Shown here: one piece after another, positions 42,550 through 51,679 of the stretch
How the letters are laid out: every line of letters starts with the position of its first letter
Position numbering within the stretch: the first letter of the stretch is position 1
NCBI GenBank assembly: GCA_017308515.1
Contig: JAFKEN010000007.1
Span: 1-64,000 of the forward strand
Source: Actinomycetales bacterium
Lineage (GTDB): Bacteria > Actinomycetota > Actinomycetes > Actinomycetales > Microbacteriaceae
Direction of reading: 5' to 3'
Length of the DNA: 64,000 bases
Notes under the pieces: generated by a model
What the model saw: only the letters and a program-made list of their open reading frames with translations
The model's database searches: none
What the model was told of the DNA's origin: nothing
Position numbers and translations under genes: made by a program

Positions 42550-43815
42550 TCAGCGCGGGGGCGCCGCGTCCTTGCACACGACCAACTCCGCGTACGCCGG
42601 GATCAGCACCCGGTGGCCGTAGCGACGGCGAGCCACCCGGATCGGGCGCCCGTCGCCGAGCAGCAGGTCGAGGATCGCGCCGAGCTCGGCGCGCGCGAGC
42701 GGCCCGCCGAGGCACAGGTGGCGCCCCGCGCCGAACCAGAGCTGGCGCAGCTGCGGCAGGTACGGGCGGTCGACGCGGAACCCGCCGGCGAGGTTGTTCG
42801 CCGTCCAGGTGAGGATGAGCACCCGGTCCCCGGCGCGCAGCGTGCGCCCGCCGATCTCGAGGTCGGCCATGACGCTGCGCCCGATGATCGGCGCGGGCGA
42901 GGTGACCCGCAGCGCCTCCCGGATCGCGTCCTCGCGGTGGCTCGGATCGGCCAGCAGCCGGTGCTGCTCGCCCGAGTCGACCAGCAGCGCGGCCAGCCGC
43001 GCCATCGCGCTCGCCGCCGTCTCGGTGCCGGCGACCATGAGCAGCGTGGCGAGGCCCTTGGTCTCGCGCAGCCCGAGGCCGAGCTCCCGGCAGCGGCCGA
43101 TGATCGTGTCGCGGTCCGCAGAGGCGTAGACCGCGTCGATATGGCCGGTGAGCCGCTCGACGATCGCGCGCGCCGAGGCGATCACCTCGGGCGGCAGCTC
43201 GGTGCTCGCGGTGGTGCCGAGCGCGATCGCGGCGAGCTCCTCGCCGGTGGCGAAGATCTCGCGATAGGCGTCGTCGGGGTCCGCCCGTCCGGTCTCGACC
43301 GGTAGACCCAGCAGCGTCGTCACCATCTGCCCGACGAGCACCCGCGACAGGTCGGCGAGGTCGAGCGGTTCGCCCGCCTCGAAGGCGGCGCGGGCGCGGC
43401 CGAGGCGCTCGCCCCACGCGCGATCGACGAACGCCCGGCTCGTCTTCTCGGTGAACAGCTCGCGGCTGCGGGTGCGCAGATCGTGGTGCCCGGGTCCGTC
43501 GAACAGGTCGTAGACCCAGTCCCCGAGGATCTGCGCCCACAGGTGCCCGACCCCGCCCTCGGAGAGCAGGGTGAGATGCTCCGGGTCGTTGAGCAGCGCG
43601 CGGGCGATGAGCGGATCCGCGGTCACCCACCCGAGCCTCGGCACCTTCATGAGCGGCCGGGCGAACTGGCCGAGCCAGTTGAGCACCGGCAGGGCCGGTC
43701 GCGCCGCGGCGAGCAGTCGCCGCTCGTGGGCCTCGGCCGAGTCGCCGCGCCCGTCGCGCAGCAGCGAGAGGCGGCGCTCGCGCACCGGGGCGACGAGATC
43801 CTCCGCGACGGGCAC
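42550..43815 (-). CDS. Cytochrome P450 (second of two)
   Basis: The 421-residue P450 has MVAGTETAASAMARL in the I helix, ExxR in REALRVTSP and haem ligand Cys368 in FGAGRHLCLGGPLARAEL. It resembles the P450 at 36604 in length and in features such as the RALLNDPEHLTLLSEGGVGHLW region and the IPAYAELVV end, so the two may be paralogues working on related substrates. TAGCCT six bases before the GTG predicts a leaderless mRNA. It is convergent with the ole-type operon. Confidence 0.93.
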   Translation of the reverse strand: MPVAEDLVAPVRERRLSLLRDGRGDSAEAHERRLLAAARPALPVLNWLGQFARPLMKVPRLGWVTADPLIARALLNDPEHLTLLSEGGVGHLWAQILGDWVYDLFDGPGHHDLRTRSRELFTEKTSRAFVDRAWGERLGRARAAFEAGEPLDLADLSRVLVGQMVTTLLGLPVETGRADPDDAYREIFATGEELAAIALGTTASTELPPEVIASARAIVERLTGHIDAVYASADRDTIIGRCRELGLGLRETKGLATLLMVAGTETAASAMARLAALLVDSGEQHRLLADPSHREDAIREALRVTSPAPIIGRSVMADLEIGGRTLRAGDRVLILTWTANNLAGGFRVDRPYLPQLRQLWFGAGRHLCLGGPLARAELGAILDLLLGDGRPIRVARRRYGHRVLIPAYAELVVCKDAAPPR

Positions 43816-43915
43816 GGGCTCAGGCTAGCGATGGACCCGAGTTTCGACGACCGTCTAGATCGATCCCGTCCTCCAGCCGCTAACCTGAGAGAAAACCTGA
43901 GAATTGGATGGGTCC

Positions 43916-44813
43916 ATGGCTAAGAGCCTCCTGCGCGCCATTGACGACTTCTTGGCCAACGTCGAGGAGTTCATCCACCGTCGCGGATATGCGGCAACTG
44001 TGATCGCCTTCTTGCTTTTCCTCGTTGGGGCGGGCGGCGTCGTGTCTGTTCTTGAACGCCACCGCCGCCAAGTGGATCTACGTGATCATCATCGCGGTAG
44101 CGGCTGTCTGCTTTCTCTTGCTGGCCGTCGGCGGTTCCCGTCGCCTCCGCAGGGATCGAGACCGAGTGGCGCGAGCGCTTTGGCTGTATGCCTCTGAGAT
44201 CGAGGCCTTGTCAGATCCTGAACAGCGTCTGAAGATCTCCGCATGGCAACAGCGCACCGAAATCCGTACAAATGGTCGGTCGACATTGACCCGCGAACTC
44301 ACGCTTAGCAAGTCCAGTCAGAAGATGCCTCACTACTTTGAGGCGCGCTTTGTGTCAGCGTCCGACGGGGCTATGAAGGATCGCCACAAGCGAGCCGTTC
44401 AAGCTCGGGTGTGGCGCGGGACAACGTCCGATCGCCTGACCGAGGATGTTCCTTACGAGGAGGCATGGGACCGCTCCACTAGCGGCCGCGACATGCTGAG
44501 CGTTCGTATCTACCTAGGCAGTTCGATTCAAGACGGCGAATTGTTACGAGTTCAGGTCGACTGGCCCGGATGCTCTCGCGACCTGCGTAAGCGCGAGGCC
44601 GCCGAGGAATTCGATGTGCGCTTCCTCAAGTTTCCCGTGCCCTACGAGCACATCATCGTGCTGAAGGATTGTGCGCAAGCGCCGAAGGTCAGGGCCATCG
44701 ATGCGACTAACTTTACGTCGGTGCCGGAGGGCTCGGACTGGCACGTCAGTTACAGCGGAACGGACGTCTCCATCGGAGACGTCCGCGGGGTGGTGCTGGA
44801 CCTTCGGCGATGA
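43916..44813 (+). pseudogene. Two-helix membrane protein of unknown function, apparently frameshifted
   Basis: Frame one from ATG 43916 gives MAKSLLRAIDDFLANVEEF and a hydrophobic AATVIAFLLFLVGAGG. The homologous continuation FLNATAAKWIYVIIIAVAAVCFLLLAVGG and the soluble domain (to 44813) lie in another frame that opens only after a TGA at 44001-44003, with TTG 44025 as first start. One extra base near 44050 (TCTGTTCTT) would explain this. The C-terminal 200 residues are charged without a known domain. GC content looks lower than around it, suggesting recent transfer. It could also be two overlapping genes. Confidence 0.5.
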
Positions 44814-45102
44814 CCGTCAGGCTCCAACGTCCTCCGAGCCGCCAAAAGCGAGTTGCGACACATTGACCTCCTGGTTGGGCTGCGGGGAGCGTAACATCGA
44901 TTGGGTAGTCAAGCTGGCAGCGGGCCTCGCGTCGGCACACCCCAGATCGGGGCAAGCATTCCTTGTGGGATGGCCGGCTCCATCGTTCCCTCCACAGCCA
45001 CGTAGGCAGTCAGTGCATTCCTACAGTCTCCGTAGTGCGCGGCAGCCGCGGTCAGCACGGCATCCCGTCAGCGGAAGCGGCCCGCGCGGATAGGGTGGCC
45101 GC

Positions 45103-45786
45103 GTGACGGAGGACGCCCGCAGCCGCTACGCCCGGCTCTTCGGTCGGGTCGAGGGCACCGACCGCATCCAGTTCTTCAGCGACGCGGTCTTCGCCATCGC
45201 GATGACCCTGCTCGTGCTCGAGATCCAGCTGCCCGAGGACGCCGGCGACGACCTCGGCGCCGCGCTGCTCGAGATCTGGCCCTCCTACCTGGGCTACGTG
45301 CTCAGCTTCGCGATCATCGGCATCAACTGGGTCACCCATCACCGCAAGTTCCTCGTGATCGTGCGCTTCGACCGCGGGCTCGTGCTGCTCAACCTGCTGT
45401 TCCTCATGGTCGTCGCGTGGGTGCCGTTCCCCACGAGCCTCATGGCCGATCGCGGCAACGATGCACCGGCGGTCGTGCTCTACGCCGCGACGGTCGCCGC
45501 GCTGTCGCTGCTGCAGCTCGCGATCTGGGTCCACTCGCGGCGAGCGCGCCTGATGAGCGACGTCGTCGACGCCGGGGTCTACCGCCTCGTGGCGTGGGCG
45601 CTGCTGCCGGTGCCGATCGTGTTCCTCGCGAGCGTGCCCTTCGCGCTCGTCTGGCCGGAGTGGACGCCGCTGAGCTGGATCCTCATCCTGCCGATCTCAC
45701 GCCTGTTCCGTGCGATCGGCGAACGTCGCGCCGACGCAGCCGGGCTGGGCGACGATGTGCGCGCCGCCGAACTGATCGACGACTAG
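45103..45786 (+). CDS. TMEM175-family potassium channel protein
   Basis: The 227-residue protein has six hydrophobic helices and the family signature RIQFFSDAVFAIAMTLLVLEI in helix 1 (RxxxFSD motif). NWVTHHRKFLVIVRFDRGLVLLNLLFLMVVAWVPFPTSLM matches the second half of the DUF1211/TMEM175 repeat. Bacterial members form K+-selective channels. TAGGGT six bases before GTG 45103 suggests a leaderless transcript. Nothing coding is seen in 44814-45102. Confidence 0.88.
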   Translation: MTEDARSRYARLFGRVEGTDRIQFFSDAVFAIAMTLLVLEIQLPEDAGDDLGAALLEIWPSYLGYVLSFAIIGINWVTHHRKFLVIVRFDRGLVLLNLLFLMVVAWVPFPTSLMADRGNDAPAVVLYAATVAALSLLQLAIWVHSRRARLMSDVVDAGVYRLVAWALLPVPIVFLASVPFALVWPEWTPLSWILILPISRLFRAIGERRADAAGLGDDVRAAELIDD

Positions 45787-45813
45787 GGCTCCTCGGCGAC
45801 GGCTTCTCGCCCG

Positions 45814-46323
45814 CTAGGCCCCCGGCTCGTCGAAGTCGAGGCTGAGCTTGCGCAGCAGACCGGCGAGGCGCTCCTGCTCGGCGGGGGAGAGGCGCTCGAG
45901 CAGCGCGGTCTCGCCGACGAGCAGCTCGCCGATCGCGGCATCCACCCGTTCGCGCCCGCGGGCGGTGAGCTCGACGATGACGCCGCGCCCGTCGTGCGGG
46001 TCGGTGGCGCGCACGACGAGGCCGCTGCTGACGAGGCGGTCGATGCGGTTGGTCATCGTGCCGCTCGACACGAGGGTCTGCTGCAACAGCGCCTTCGGGC
46101 TGAGGGCCGCGGGGTGGCCGGCGCGCCGCAGCGCCGCGAGCACGTCGAACTCCCACGGCTCGAGGCCGCTCGCCGCGAAGGCCGCCCGGCGCGCCCGGTC
46201 GAGGTGCCGACTGAGCCGCGCCACCCGGCTCAGCACCTGCAGCGGCGCGAAGTCGAGGTCGGGCCGTTCGCGCGCCCACGCGTCGACGATGCGGTCGACC
46301 TCGTCGGAGGCGGCGTCGGGCAT
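45814..46323 (-). CDS. MarR-family transcriptional regulator
   Basis: The 169-residue winged-helix protein has FAPLQVLSRVARLSRHLDRARRAAFAASGLEPWEFDVLAALRRAG, recognition helix SSGTMTNRIDRLVSSGLVVRATDPHDGRGVIVELTARGRERV, and a C-terminal dimerisation helix. It is divergent from a PaaI-type thioesterase gene; a palindrome in the gap (46343-46356) is a likely operator for both. Ligands of this group are often aromatic acids, which would suit the pobA/lig genes that follow. Confidence 0.92.
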   Translation of the reverse strand: MPDAASDEVDRIVDAWARERPDLDFAPLQVLSRVARLSRHLDRARRAAFAASGLEPWEFDVLAALRRAGHPAALSPKALLQQTLVSSGTMTNRIDRLVSSGLVVRATDPHDGRGVIVELTARGRERVDAAIGELLVGETALLERLSPAEQERLAGLLRKLSLDFDEPGA

Positions 46324-46342
46324 CGTCCCATTCTCGCCGATC

Positions 46343-46356
46343 TCTCGACATCGAGA
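46343..46356. promoter_or_regulatory. Palindromic operator between the marR and thioesterase genes
   Basis: TCTCGA-CA-TCGAGA is a perfect 6-bp inverted repeat 20 bp upstream of the marR start on the minus strand. The thioesterase gene has TAGGCT (46390-46395) six bases before its GTG, so a regulator bound here could control both directions. Confidence 0.65.
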
Positions 46357-46401
46357 AAGTTCCGTCTCGCGCCCCCCGCGGCGCGACCGTAGGCTCGCCT
46401 C

Positions 46402-46869
46402 GTGAGCGGCGAGGCCATCTGGTGGGGCGAGCCGACCGTCGAGGAGATCACGCGCTACGCACGGGGAACGCTCATCGAGACGCTCGGCATCGAGTTCACG
46501 CTCCTCGAACCCGCGGCGCTGCACGCGCGCATGCCGGTCGACTCCCGCACGGTTCAGCCCGCCGGGGTGCTGCACGGGGGCGCCTCGGTCGCGCTCGCCG
46601 AGACCCTCGCCTCGTTCGCGGCGCATCTCACGGTGGATCCCGCCCGCACCCACGCGGTCGGTCAGGAGATCAACGCGAACCACCTGCGCCCCGTGCCCAC
46701 GGGGGAGACGGTCGTCGGGGTCGCGACCCCGATCGCTCTCGGGCGGCGTTCGCAGGTCTGGGAGATCCGGATCTCGACCGAGTCGGGCAAGCTCGCGTGC
46801 ATCTCCCGGTGCACCATCGCGCTCGTCGAGCAGGCGAGCTCCTACGGCCCCCCGGAGTCGCGCGGCTGA
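46402..46869 (+). CDS. PaaI/YbgC-type hotdog-fold thioesterase
   Basis: The 155-residue protein has a hotdog domain (about 22-150) with the family motif PAGVLHGGASVALAETLASFAA and NANHLRPVPTGETVVGVATPIALGRRSQVWEIRI. Such enzymes hydrolyse aryl- or acyl-CoA thioesters such as hydroxybenzoyl- or phenylacetyl-CoA derivatives. Its position beside pobA hints at an aromatic CoA substrate, but that is inference. The start is GTG 46402 with a leaderless-type -10 hexamer. It is convergent with pobA. Confidence 0.87.
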   Translation: MSGEAIWWGEPTVEEITRYARGTLIETLGIEFTLLEPAALHARMPVDSRTVQPAGVLHGGASVALAETLASFAAHLTVDPARTHAVGQEINANHLRPVPTGETVVGVATPIALGRRSQVWEIRISTESGKLACISRCTIALVEQASSYGPPESRG

Positions 46870-46879
46870 GGCGTGCGGG

Positions 46880-48076
46880 TCAGTCGCGCCAGCCGTCGAC
46901 GCCGTAGTCCCAGCCGGTGTACGCCTCGGCGAGGTACTCCTGCGCGGCCCGCGAGCCCGTCACGAGGCGCAGCTCGCCGAGCCCCCGGCGACGGTCGAAG
47001 TCGCTCGCGTCGGGGGCGATGTGCAGCATCGTCGTCATCCAGTAGGAGAAGTGCTGCGCCTTCCAGATGCGGTCGAGCGCGTCGGTCTCGTAGCTCTCCA
47101 GCAGCGTCTCGGAGCCGCTGCCGAAGAACTCGCGCAGCGCCCGGTTCAGCCACAGCACGTCGCTGATCGCGAGGTTCATGCCCTTCGCGCCGGTCGGCGG
47201 CACGGTGTGGGCCGCGTCGCCCATGAGGAACACCCGGCCGTGGCGCAGCCGGTGCGCGACGAAGCTGCGGAAGCGCAGCACGTCCTTGCGGAAGATCGGC
47301 CCGCGCTTCAGCTCGTCGGTCGTCACGCCGGCCTGCAGCTTCGCCCAGATCTCGTCGTCGGAGACCGAGGCGGGGTCGGTGGCCGGATCGCACTGGAAGT
47401 ACATGCGCTGCACCTCGCGGTTGCGCGAGGAGATGAGCACGAAGCCCTCCTCCGAGCGCGAGTAGATGAGCTCCTCCGAGCTCGGCGGAGCCTCGACCAG
47501 CACGCCGTACCAGGCGAAGGGGTACTCGCGGAAGAACCCGCCCTGCTGCGATCCGACGACCGGGATGCGCGCGATCGACCCCGAGCCGTCGGCGCCGACG
47601 ACGACGTCGGCCTCGATCTCGAAGCCCGAGCCGTCGGCGGTGGTGCCGACGATGCGGGGGCGATCGGAGTCCGCGTCCTCGACGCTCGTCGCGGTGTGCT
47701 CGAACAGCGGGGCGACCCCGGCGTCGATGCGGGCGGCGATGAGGTCCTTGAGCACCTCGTGCTGCGGGTAGAGGTAGACCGAGCGGCCCACGAGGTCCTG
47801 GAAGTCGAAGCGGTGCGCCTGCCCGTCGAAGTGGAAGGCGATGCCGTCGTGCTTCGCACCGTCGCGGTAGACCCGGTCGGAGACGGTCGTCGCGAGCACC
47901 TCGGCGGCGGGCGACTCGACGATGCCGGCCTTGACGGTCTCCTCGATGTCCTCGCGGCTGCGCTGGTCGACCACGATCGAGTCGATGCCGGCGCGGTGCA
48001 GCAGCTGCGCGAGCAGCAGACCGGCGGGCCCGGCCCCGAGGATGCCGACCTGGGTGCGGAGGGGCTGGGTGGGCAT
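46880..48076 (-). CDS. pobA: 4-hydroxybenzoate 3-monooxygenase PobA
   Basis: This 398-residue flavoprotein has FAD-binding GAGPAG (14-19), VVDQRSREDIEETVKAGIVE near the substrate site, VVGADGSGS (DG motif) and FLMGDAAHTVPPTGAKGMNLAISD (GD motif), with length equal to known PobA. It hydroxylates 4-hydroxybenzoate to protocatechuate with NAD(P)H and O2. The product feeds the lig operon at 49830-55865. It is divergent from an IclR gene with a dyad between them, the usual pobA/pobR arrangement. Confidence 0.95.
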   Translation of the reverse strand: MPTQPLRTQVGILGAGPAGLLLAQLLHRAGIDSIVVDQRSREDIEETVKAGIVESPAAEVLATTVSDRVYRDGAKHDGIAFHFDGQAHRFDFQDLVGRSVYLYPQHEVLKDLIAARIDAGVAPLFEHTATSVEDADSDRPRIVGTTADGSGFEIEADVVVGADGSGSIARIPVVGSQQGGFFREYPFAWYGVLVEAPPSSEELIYSRSEEGFVLISSRNREVQRMYFQCDPATDPASVSDDEIWAKLQAGVTTDELKRGPIFRKDVLRFRSFVAHRLRHGRVFLMGDAAHTVPPTGAKGMNLAISDVLWLNRALREFFGSGSETLLESYETDALDRIWKAQHFSYWMTTMLHIAPDASDFDRRRGLGELRLVTGSRAAQEYLAEAYTGWDYGVDGWRD

Positions 48077-48173
48077 GGGAACCTCGTCGTTCTCGGGAGT
48101 CGCGCGGCGTGCGCGGGCCGCGGGCGGCGGCCATGACCCATTGAGGGCTACCCGTCGGCGCGCGGCAATGCCA

Positions 48174-48194
48174 GACTTCCGCCTCGTGGAAGTC
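48174..48194. promoter_or_regulatory. IclR-type operator between pobA and its regulator
   Basis: GACTTCC (48174-48180) and GGAAGTC (48188-48194) form a perfect 7-bp inverted repeat with a 7-nt spacer. It lies 23 bp before the IclR start in the divergent pobA/iclR gap. Confidence 0.65.
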
Positions 48195-48217
48195 CTGGCC
48201 GGCCACGGGGGTGCGCG

Positions 48218-48949
48218 ATGAGCGCCCTCGACCGCGCCCTCGACCTGCTCGACCTCTTCGGACCCGACACCACGGCGCTGAGCCTGACCGAGTTGTCAGC
48301 CGGGTCGGGGCTGCCGCTGTCGACCTGCCATCGCCTCGCCGCCACCCTCGTCGCGCGCGGCTACCTCGACCGCGGAGAGGACCGTCGCTACCGCGTCGGG
48401 GTCGGCCTCTGGTCGGTCGCGCAGCGCTCGCCGCTCAGCGACCGGTTGCGCGAGAGCGCGCTCCCGGCCCTCGCGCGGCTGTACGAGGAGACCGGGGAGA
48501 ACATCACGCTCGCGGTGCTCGACGGCGGCCGGGCGCTCTACGTCGAGAGGCTCATGGGCGAGCGGAGCATCCCCACCGTCAGCCGCGCCGGGGCCCGACT
48601 GCCGCTGCACACCACCGGGGTCGGCAAGGTGCTTCTCGCCTATCAGCCGGAGGCCGCGATCGCGGCGCATCTCTCCGCGCCGCTCGAACGCCCCACCCGC
48701 GACGCCCTCGCCGACCCGGCCCGATTGCGCCGCGACCTCGCCGAGACCCGTGCCCGCGGCTACTCGGTCACCCGGCAGGAGATGACCCTCGGCTCGGCCT
48801 CCGTCGCGGTGCCGATCCTGCAGGCCGGGCGCTGCGTCGCCGCGGTCGGGGTCATCGTGCACCTCGCACGGCTGGATCCGCCGCGGCTGGTCGCGACCCT
48901 CAGCCGGGCGGCCGCCGCGATCGTCGCCGAGCTCGAGCGGCTCGACTGA
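48218..48949 (+). CDS. IclR-family regulator, probable pobA activator (PobR-like)
   Basis: The 243-residue protein has an N-terminal winged HTH (LSLTELSAGSGLPLSTCHRLAATLVARGYLDRGEDRRYRVG) and the C-terminal IclR effector domain (about 75-240) with YEETGENITLAVLDGGRALYVERLMG, RLPLHTTGVGKVLLAY and RGYSVTRQEMTLGSASVAVPI. IclR proteins of this kind sense 4-hydroxybenzoate or protocatechuate. It is divergent from pobA, so pobA control is the simplest assignment. Confidence 0.92.
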   Translation: MSALDRALDLLDLFGPDTTALSLTELSAGSGLPLSTCHRLAATLVARGYLDRGEDRRYRVGVGLWSVAQRSPLSDRLRESALPALARLYEETGENITLAVLDGGRALYVERLMGERSIPTVSRAGARLPLHTTGVGKVLLAYQPEAAIAAHLSAPLERPTRDALADPARLRRDLAETRARGYSVTRQEMTLGSASVAVPILQAGRCVAAVGVIVHLARLDPPRLVATLSRAAAAIVAELERLD

Positions 48950-48971
48950 CCGCCCCGGATACCATCCGGTC

Positions 48972-49739
48972 ATGCACGAGTCGCGGGCGAGCGAGCGCGG
49001 CGACTCCGTCACGGGTCGCGCGCTCGCGGTGCTCGACTCCTTCGACGCCGAGCACCGCCGCCAGCCGCTCGGCGCGATCGCGCGCCGCACCGGCCTGCCG
49101 TTGACCACCGTGCACCGGCTCGTGCACGAGCTCGAGCGGCACGAGGCGCTCGTGCGCGGCCCCGACGGCGATTGGGAGATCGGCAGCAAGATCTGGCGGC
49201 TGGGCACCCTCGCCTCGGTGCACGTCGATCTGCGCGAGGTCGCGCTGCCCTACATGGAGGACGTCTACGCGCTCGGCAACGACGCCGTGCAGATCGCGGT
49301 GCTCGACGGGCTGCGCTGCCTCGTCGTCGACCGCATCGCGGGCTCGCGCACGATGTCGGTGCTCAGCAAGCCGGGATCGCGGCTGCCGCTGCACGCGACC
49401 GGCGTCGGCAAGGTGCTGCTCGCCTTCGGCACGACCGAGCTGCAGGAGGCGGTGCTCGGCTCGCTCGACCGCTACACGGATCGCACCATCACCGACGCCG
49501 AGACCCTCCGGCCCCAGCTGCGCACCATCCGATCGCAGGGCTTCGCGGTCACCCGCGAGGAGCTCACGCCGGGGGCGACCTCGGTCGCCGTGCCGCTGCG
49601 GGGTCGCCGCGGCGCGGTGACGGCGGCGCTCGGCGTCGTCTCGCCGAGCGAGAGCGCGGAGGTCTCGAAGATGGTGCCGGTGCTGCAGGTGACGGCCGCG
49701 GCGCTGTCGAGCAAGCTCGTGGAGACCGGGCTCGCCTGA
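48972..49739 (+). CDS. Second IclR-family regulator, probable lig operon regulator
   Basis: The 255-residue paralogue of the preceding gene has HTH PLGAIARRTGLPLTTVHRLVHELERHEALVRG and an effector domain with QIAVLDGLRCLVVDRIAGSRTMSVLSKPGSRLPLHATGVGKVLLAFG and GFAVTREELTPGATSVAVPL. TACCAT six bases before the ATG suggests its own leaderless promoter. It ends 90 bp before ligK, and a perfect IclR-type palindrome lies in that gap, so it probably controls the ring-cleavage operon and perhaps itself. Confidence 0.92.
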   Translation: MHESRASERGDSVTGRALAVLDSFDAEHRRQPLGAIARRTGLPLTTVHRLVHELERHEALVRGPDGDWEIGSKIWRLGTLASVHVDLREVALPYMEDVYALGNDAVQIAVLDGLRCLVVDRIAGSRTMSVLSKPGSRLPLHATGVGKVLLAFGTTELQEAVLGSLDRYTDRTITDAETLRPQLRTIRSQGFAVTREELTPGATSVAVPLRGRRGAVTAALGVVSPSESAEVSKMVPVLQVTAAALSSKLVETGLA

Positions 49740-49745
49740 CCCAGT

Positions 49746-49762
49746 ATTCCGCTGAGCGGAAT
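49746..49762. promoter_or_regulatory. IclR-type operator before the protocatechuate operon
   Basis: ATTCCGCT-G-AGCGGAAT is a perfect 8-bp inverted repeat around one base, close to binding sites known for IclR regulators of aromatic catabolism (TTCCGC...GCGGAA). It lies 67 bp before the ligK start. Confidence 0.8.
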
Positions 49763-49829
49763 CCGCCGCGCGCCGAGGGCCGCCGGTGTCGTCAACTGGA
49801 GGGCAGCATCCGCCGTTCGAAGGAGAACC

Positions 49830-50510
49830 ATGCCCCGCGTCGTCCGCGGCACCCCCCGCGCCCCGCTCGACGTCGTCGACGGCCTCGCCGAACTCGGCGT
49901 CGCTACGGTGCACGAGGCGCAGGGCCGCATCGGCCTGCTCGACGTGCGGCTGCGGCCGATCTTCCCCGCGCGGATCGCCGGCACCGCCCTCACCGCGACC
50001 GTCGCGCCCGGCGACAACTGGACCATCCATGTCGCGGTCGAGCAGGCGCGCGAGGGCGACATCCTCGTGGTCACGCCGACGAGCCCCTGCGAGGACGGCT
50101 ACCTCGGCGACCTGCTCGCGGAGAGCCTGCGCGCGCACGGCGTGCGCGGCCTCGTCATCGATGCGGGCGTGCGCGACGTCGCGACCCTCACCGAGATGGG
50201 CTTCCCGGTGTGGTCGAAGAACATCGGCGCGCAGGGCACCGTCAAGGCGACCCCGGGCGACGTGCAGACCCCGATCACGATCGCCAACCAGCGGGTCGAG
50301 CCGGGCGACGTGATCGTCGCCGACCTCGACGGCGTCGTCGTGGTGCGCCGCGAGGACGCCGCGCGCGTGCTCGAGAAGGGGCGCGAGCGCGAGGACAACG
50401 AGACCGCCAAGCGCGCGCGCCTGCGCGCGGGGGAGCTCGGCCTCGACATCTACGGCATGCGCGAGAAGCTCGCCGCCGCCGGGCTCGTCTACGAGGACTA
50501 CGCGGGATGA
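49830..50510 (+). CDS. ligK: 4-carboxy-4-hydroxy-2-oxoadipate aldolase / oxaloacetate decarboxylase
   Basis: The 226-residue class II aldolase of the RraA/HMG-CHA type has [41 protein letters not shown], the metal/substrate-site [24 protein letters not shown] and [12 protein letters not shown]. It splits 4-carboxy-4-hydroxy-2-oxoadipate into pyruvate and oxaloacetate, the last step of the 4,5-cleavage route. It is the first operon gene, with AAGGAG before ATG 49830. The operon order is nearly the reverse of the pathway order. Confidence 0.9.
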   Translation: MPRVVRGTPRAPLDVVDGLAELGVATVHEAQGRIGLLDVRLRPIFPARIAGTALTATVAPGDNWTIHVAVEQAREGDILVVTPTSPCEDGYLGDLLAESLRAHGVRGLVIDAGVRDVATLTEMGFPVWSKNIGAQGTVKATPGDVQTPITIANQRVEPGDVIVADLDGVVVVRREDAARVLEKGREREDNETAKRARLRAGELGLDIYGMREKLAAAGLVYEDYAG

Positions 50511-51679
50511 CCGCGCCCGCCGCTTCGTCGCCCGCGCCGGCCCCGCAGCTCGCGGTGCCGTGCTCGGTGCTGCGCGGCGGCACCTCGAAGGGCCTGTACT
50601 TCCTCGCCGAGGACCTCCCCGCCGACGTCGCCGAGCGCGACGCGTTCCTGCTCGGGGCGATGGGCTCGCCCGATCCGCGCGAGATCGACGGGATGGGCGG
50701 CGGGCATCCGCTCACCTCGAAGGTCGCGGTCGTGAGCCGCTCCGCGCGCGAGGGCGTCGACGTCGACTACCTGTTCCTGCAGGTGTGGCCCGACCGGGCC
50801 GAGGTGAGCGACCGGCAGAACTGCGGCAACATCCTCGCCGGCGTCGGCCCGTTCGCGATCGAGAACGGTCTCGTCGCGGAGCAGGACGGGATCACGCCCG
50901 TGCGCATCTACATGGTCAACACCGACTCGGTGGCGACCGCCCTCGTCGAGACCCCCGGCGGGATCGTGAACTACGCGGGCGACGCGCGCATCGACGGGGT
51001 GCCCGGCAGCCACGCGCCGATCATGCTCGACTTCGAGGACGTCGCCGGATCCAGCTGCGGCGCCCTGCTGCCCACCGGCCACGCGGTCGACGTCGTGGAG
51101 GGCGTCGAGGTGACCTGCATCGACAACGGCATGCCCGTGGTGTGCCTGGCCGCGAGCGACCTCGGCATCAGCGGCTACGAGTCGCCCGCCGAACTCGAGG
51201 CGAACGAGGCGCTGCGCGCGAAGGTGGAGGCGATCCGGCTCGCGGTCGGGCCGATGATGAACCTCGGCGACGTGGCGAACGCGACCGTGCCGAAGATGAG
51301 CATCCTCGCGCCGGCGCGCGACGGCGGTCTCGTCAGCACGCGCACCTTCATCCCGCACCGCGTGCACGAGTCGATCGGGGTGCTCGGGGCGGTCTCGGTC
51401 GCGACGGCGTGCATGGTCGAGGGCAGCGTCGCGGCGCGGATCGCCGCGGTGCCGGGCGACGCGACCGGGCTCGAGGTGGTGGTCGAGCATCCCACCGGCT
51501 TCTTCACGGTGCAGATGGAGATCGACCGCTCGGGCGGCGAGCTCGCCGTCACCCGGTCGGCGCTGCTGCGCACCGCGCGCCTGCTCATGACCGGCACCGT
51601 CTACGCCCCCGCCGGCGCGCGCGCCGCGCGGGAGTCCAGCCCCACCCCGACGACCGACACGACCGGAGCCGCCGCGTGA
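50507..51679 (+). CDS. ligU: 4-oxalomesaconate tautomerase/isomerase (PrpF family)
   Basis: The 390-residue diaminopimelate-epimerase-fold protein has [21 protein letters not shown] at the start, [35 protein letters not shown] and the later [10 protein letters not shown]. These match the PrpF family, which includes GalD and LigU. It interconverts 4-oxalomesaconate forms so that LigJ can hydrate them. The ATG overlaps the ligK stop as ATGA and its stop overlaps ligJ. The name could equally be galD; the exact tautomer handled cannot be read from sequence. Confidence 0.88.
   Translation: MTAPAASSPAPAPQLAVPCSVLRGGTSKGLYFLAEDLPADVAERDAFLLGAMGSPDPREIDGMGGGHPLTSKVAVVSRSAREGVDVDYLFLQVWPDRAEVSDRQNCGNILAGVGPFAIENGLVAEQDGITPVRIYMVNTDSVATALVETPGGIVNYAGDARIDGVPGSHAPIMLDFEDVAGSSCGALLPTGHAVDVVEGVEVTCIDNGMPVVCLAASDLGISGYESPAELEANEALRAKVEAIRLAVGPMMNLGDVANATVPKMSILAPARDGGLVSTRTFIPHRVHESIGVLGAVSVATACMVEGSVAARIAAVPGDATGLEVVVEHPTGFFTVQMEIDRSGGELAVTRSALLRTARLLMTGTVYAPAGARAARESSPTPTTDTTGAAA

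Noticed and set aside
40532-43630. A 1032-codon open frame on the minus strand
   Set aside because: It overlaps the DUF2207 and P450 genes in another frame and is Arg/Ala-rich with no homology; high GC content creates such shadow frames.
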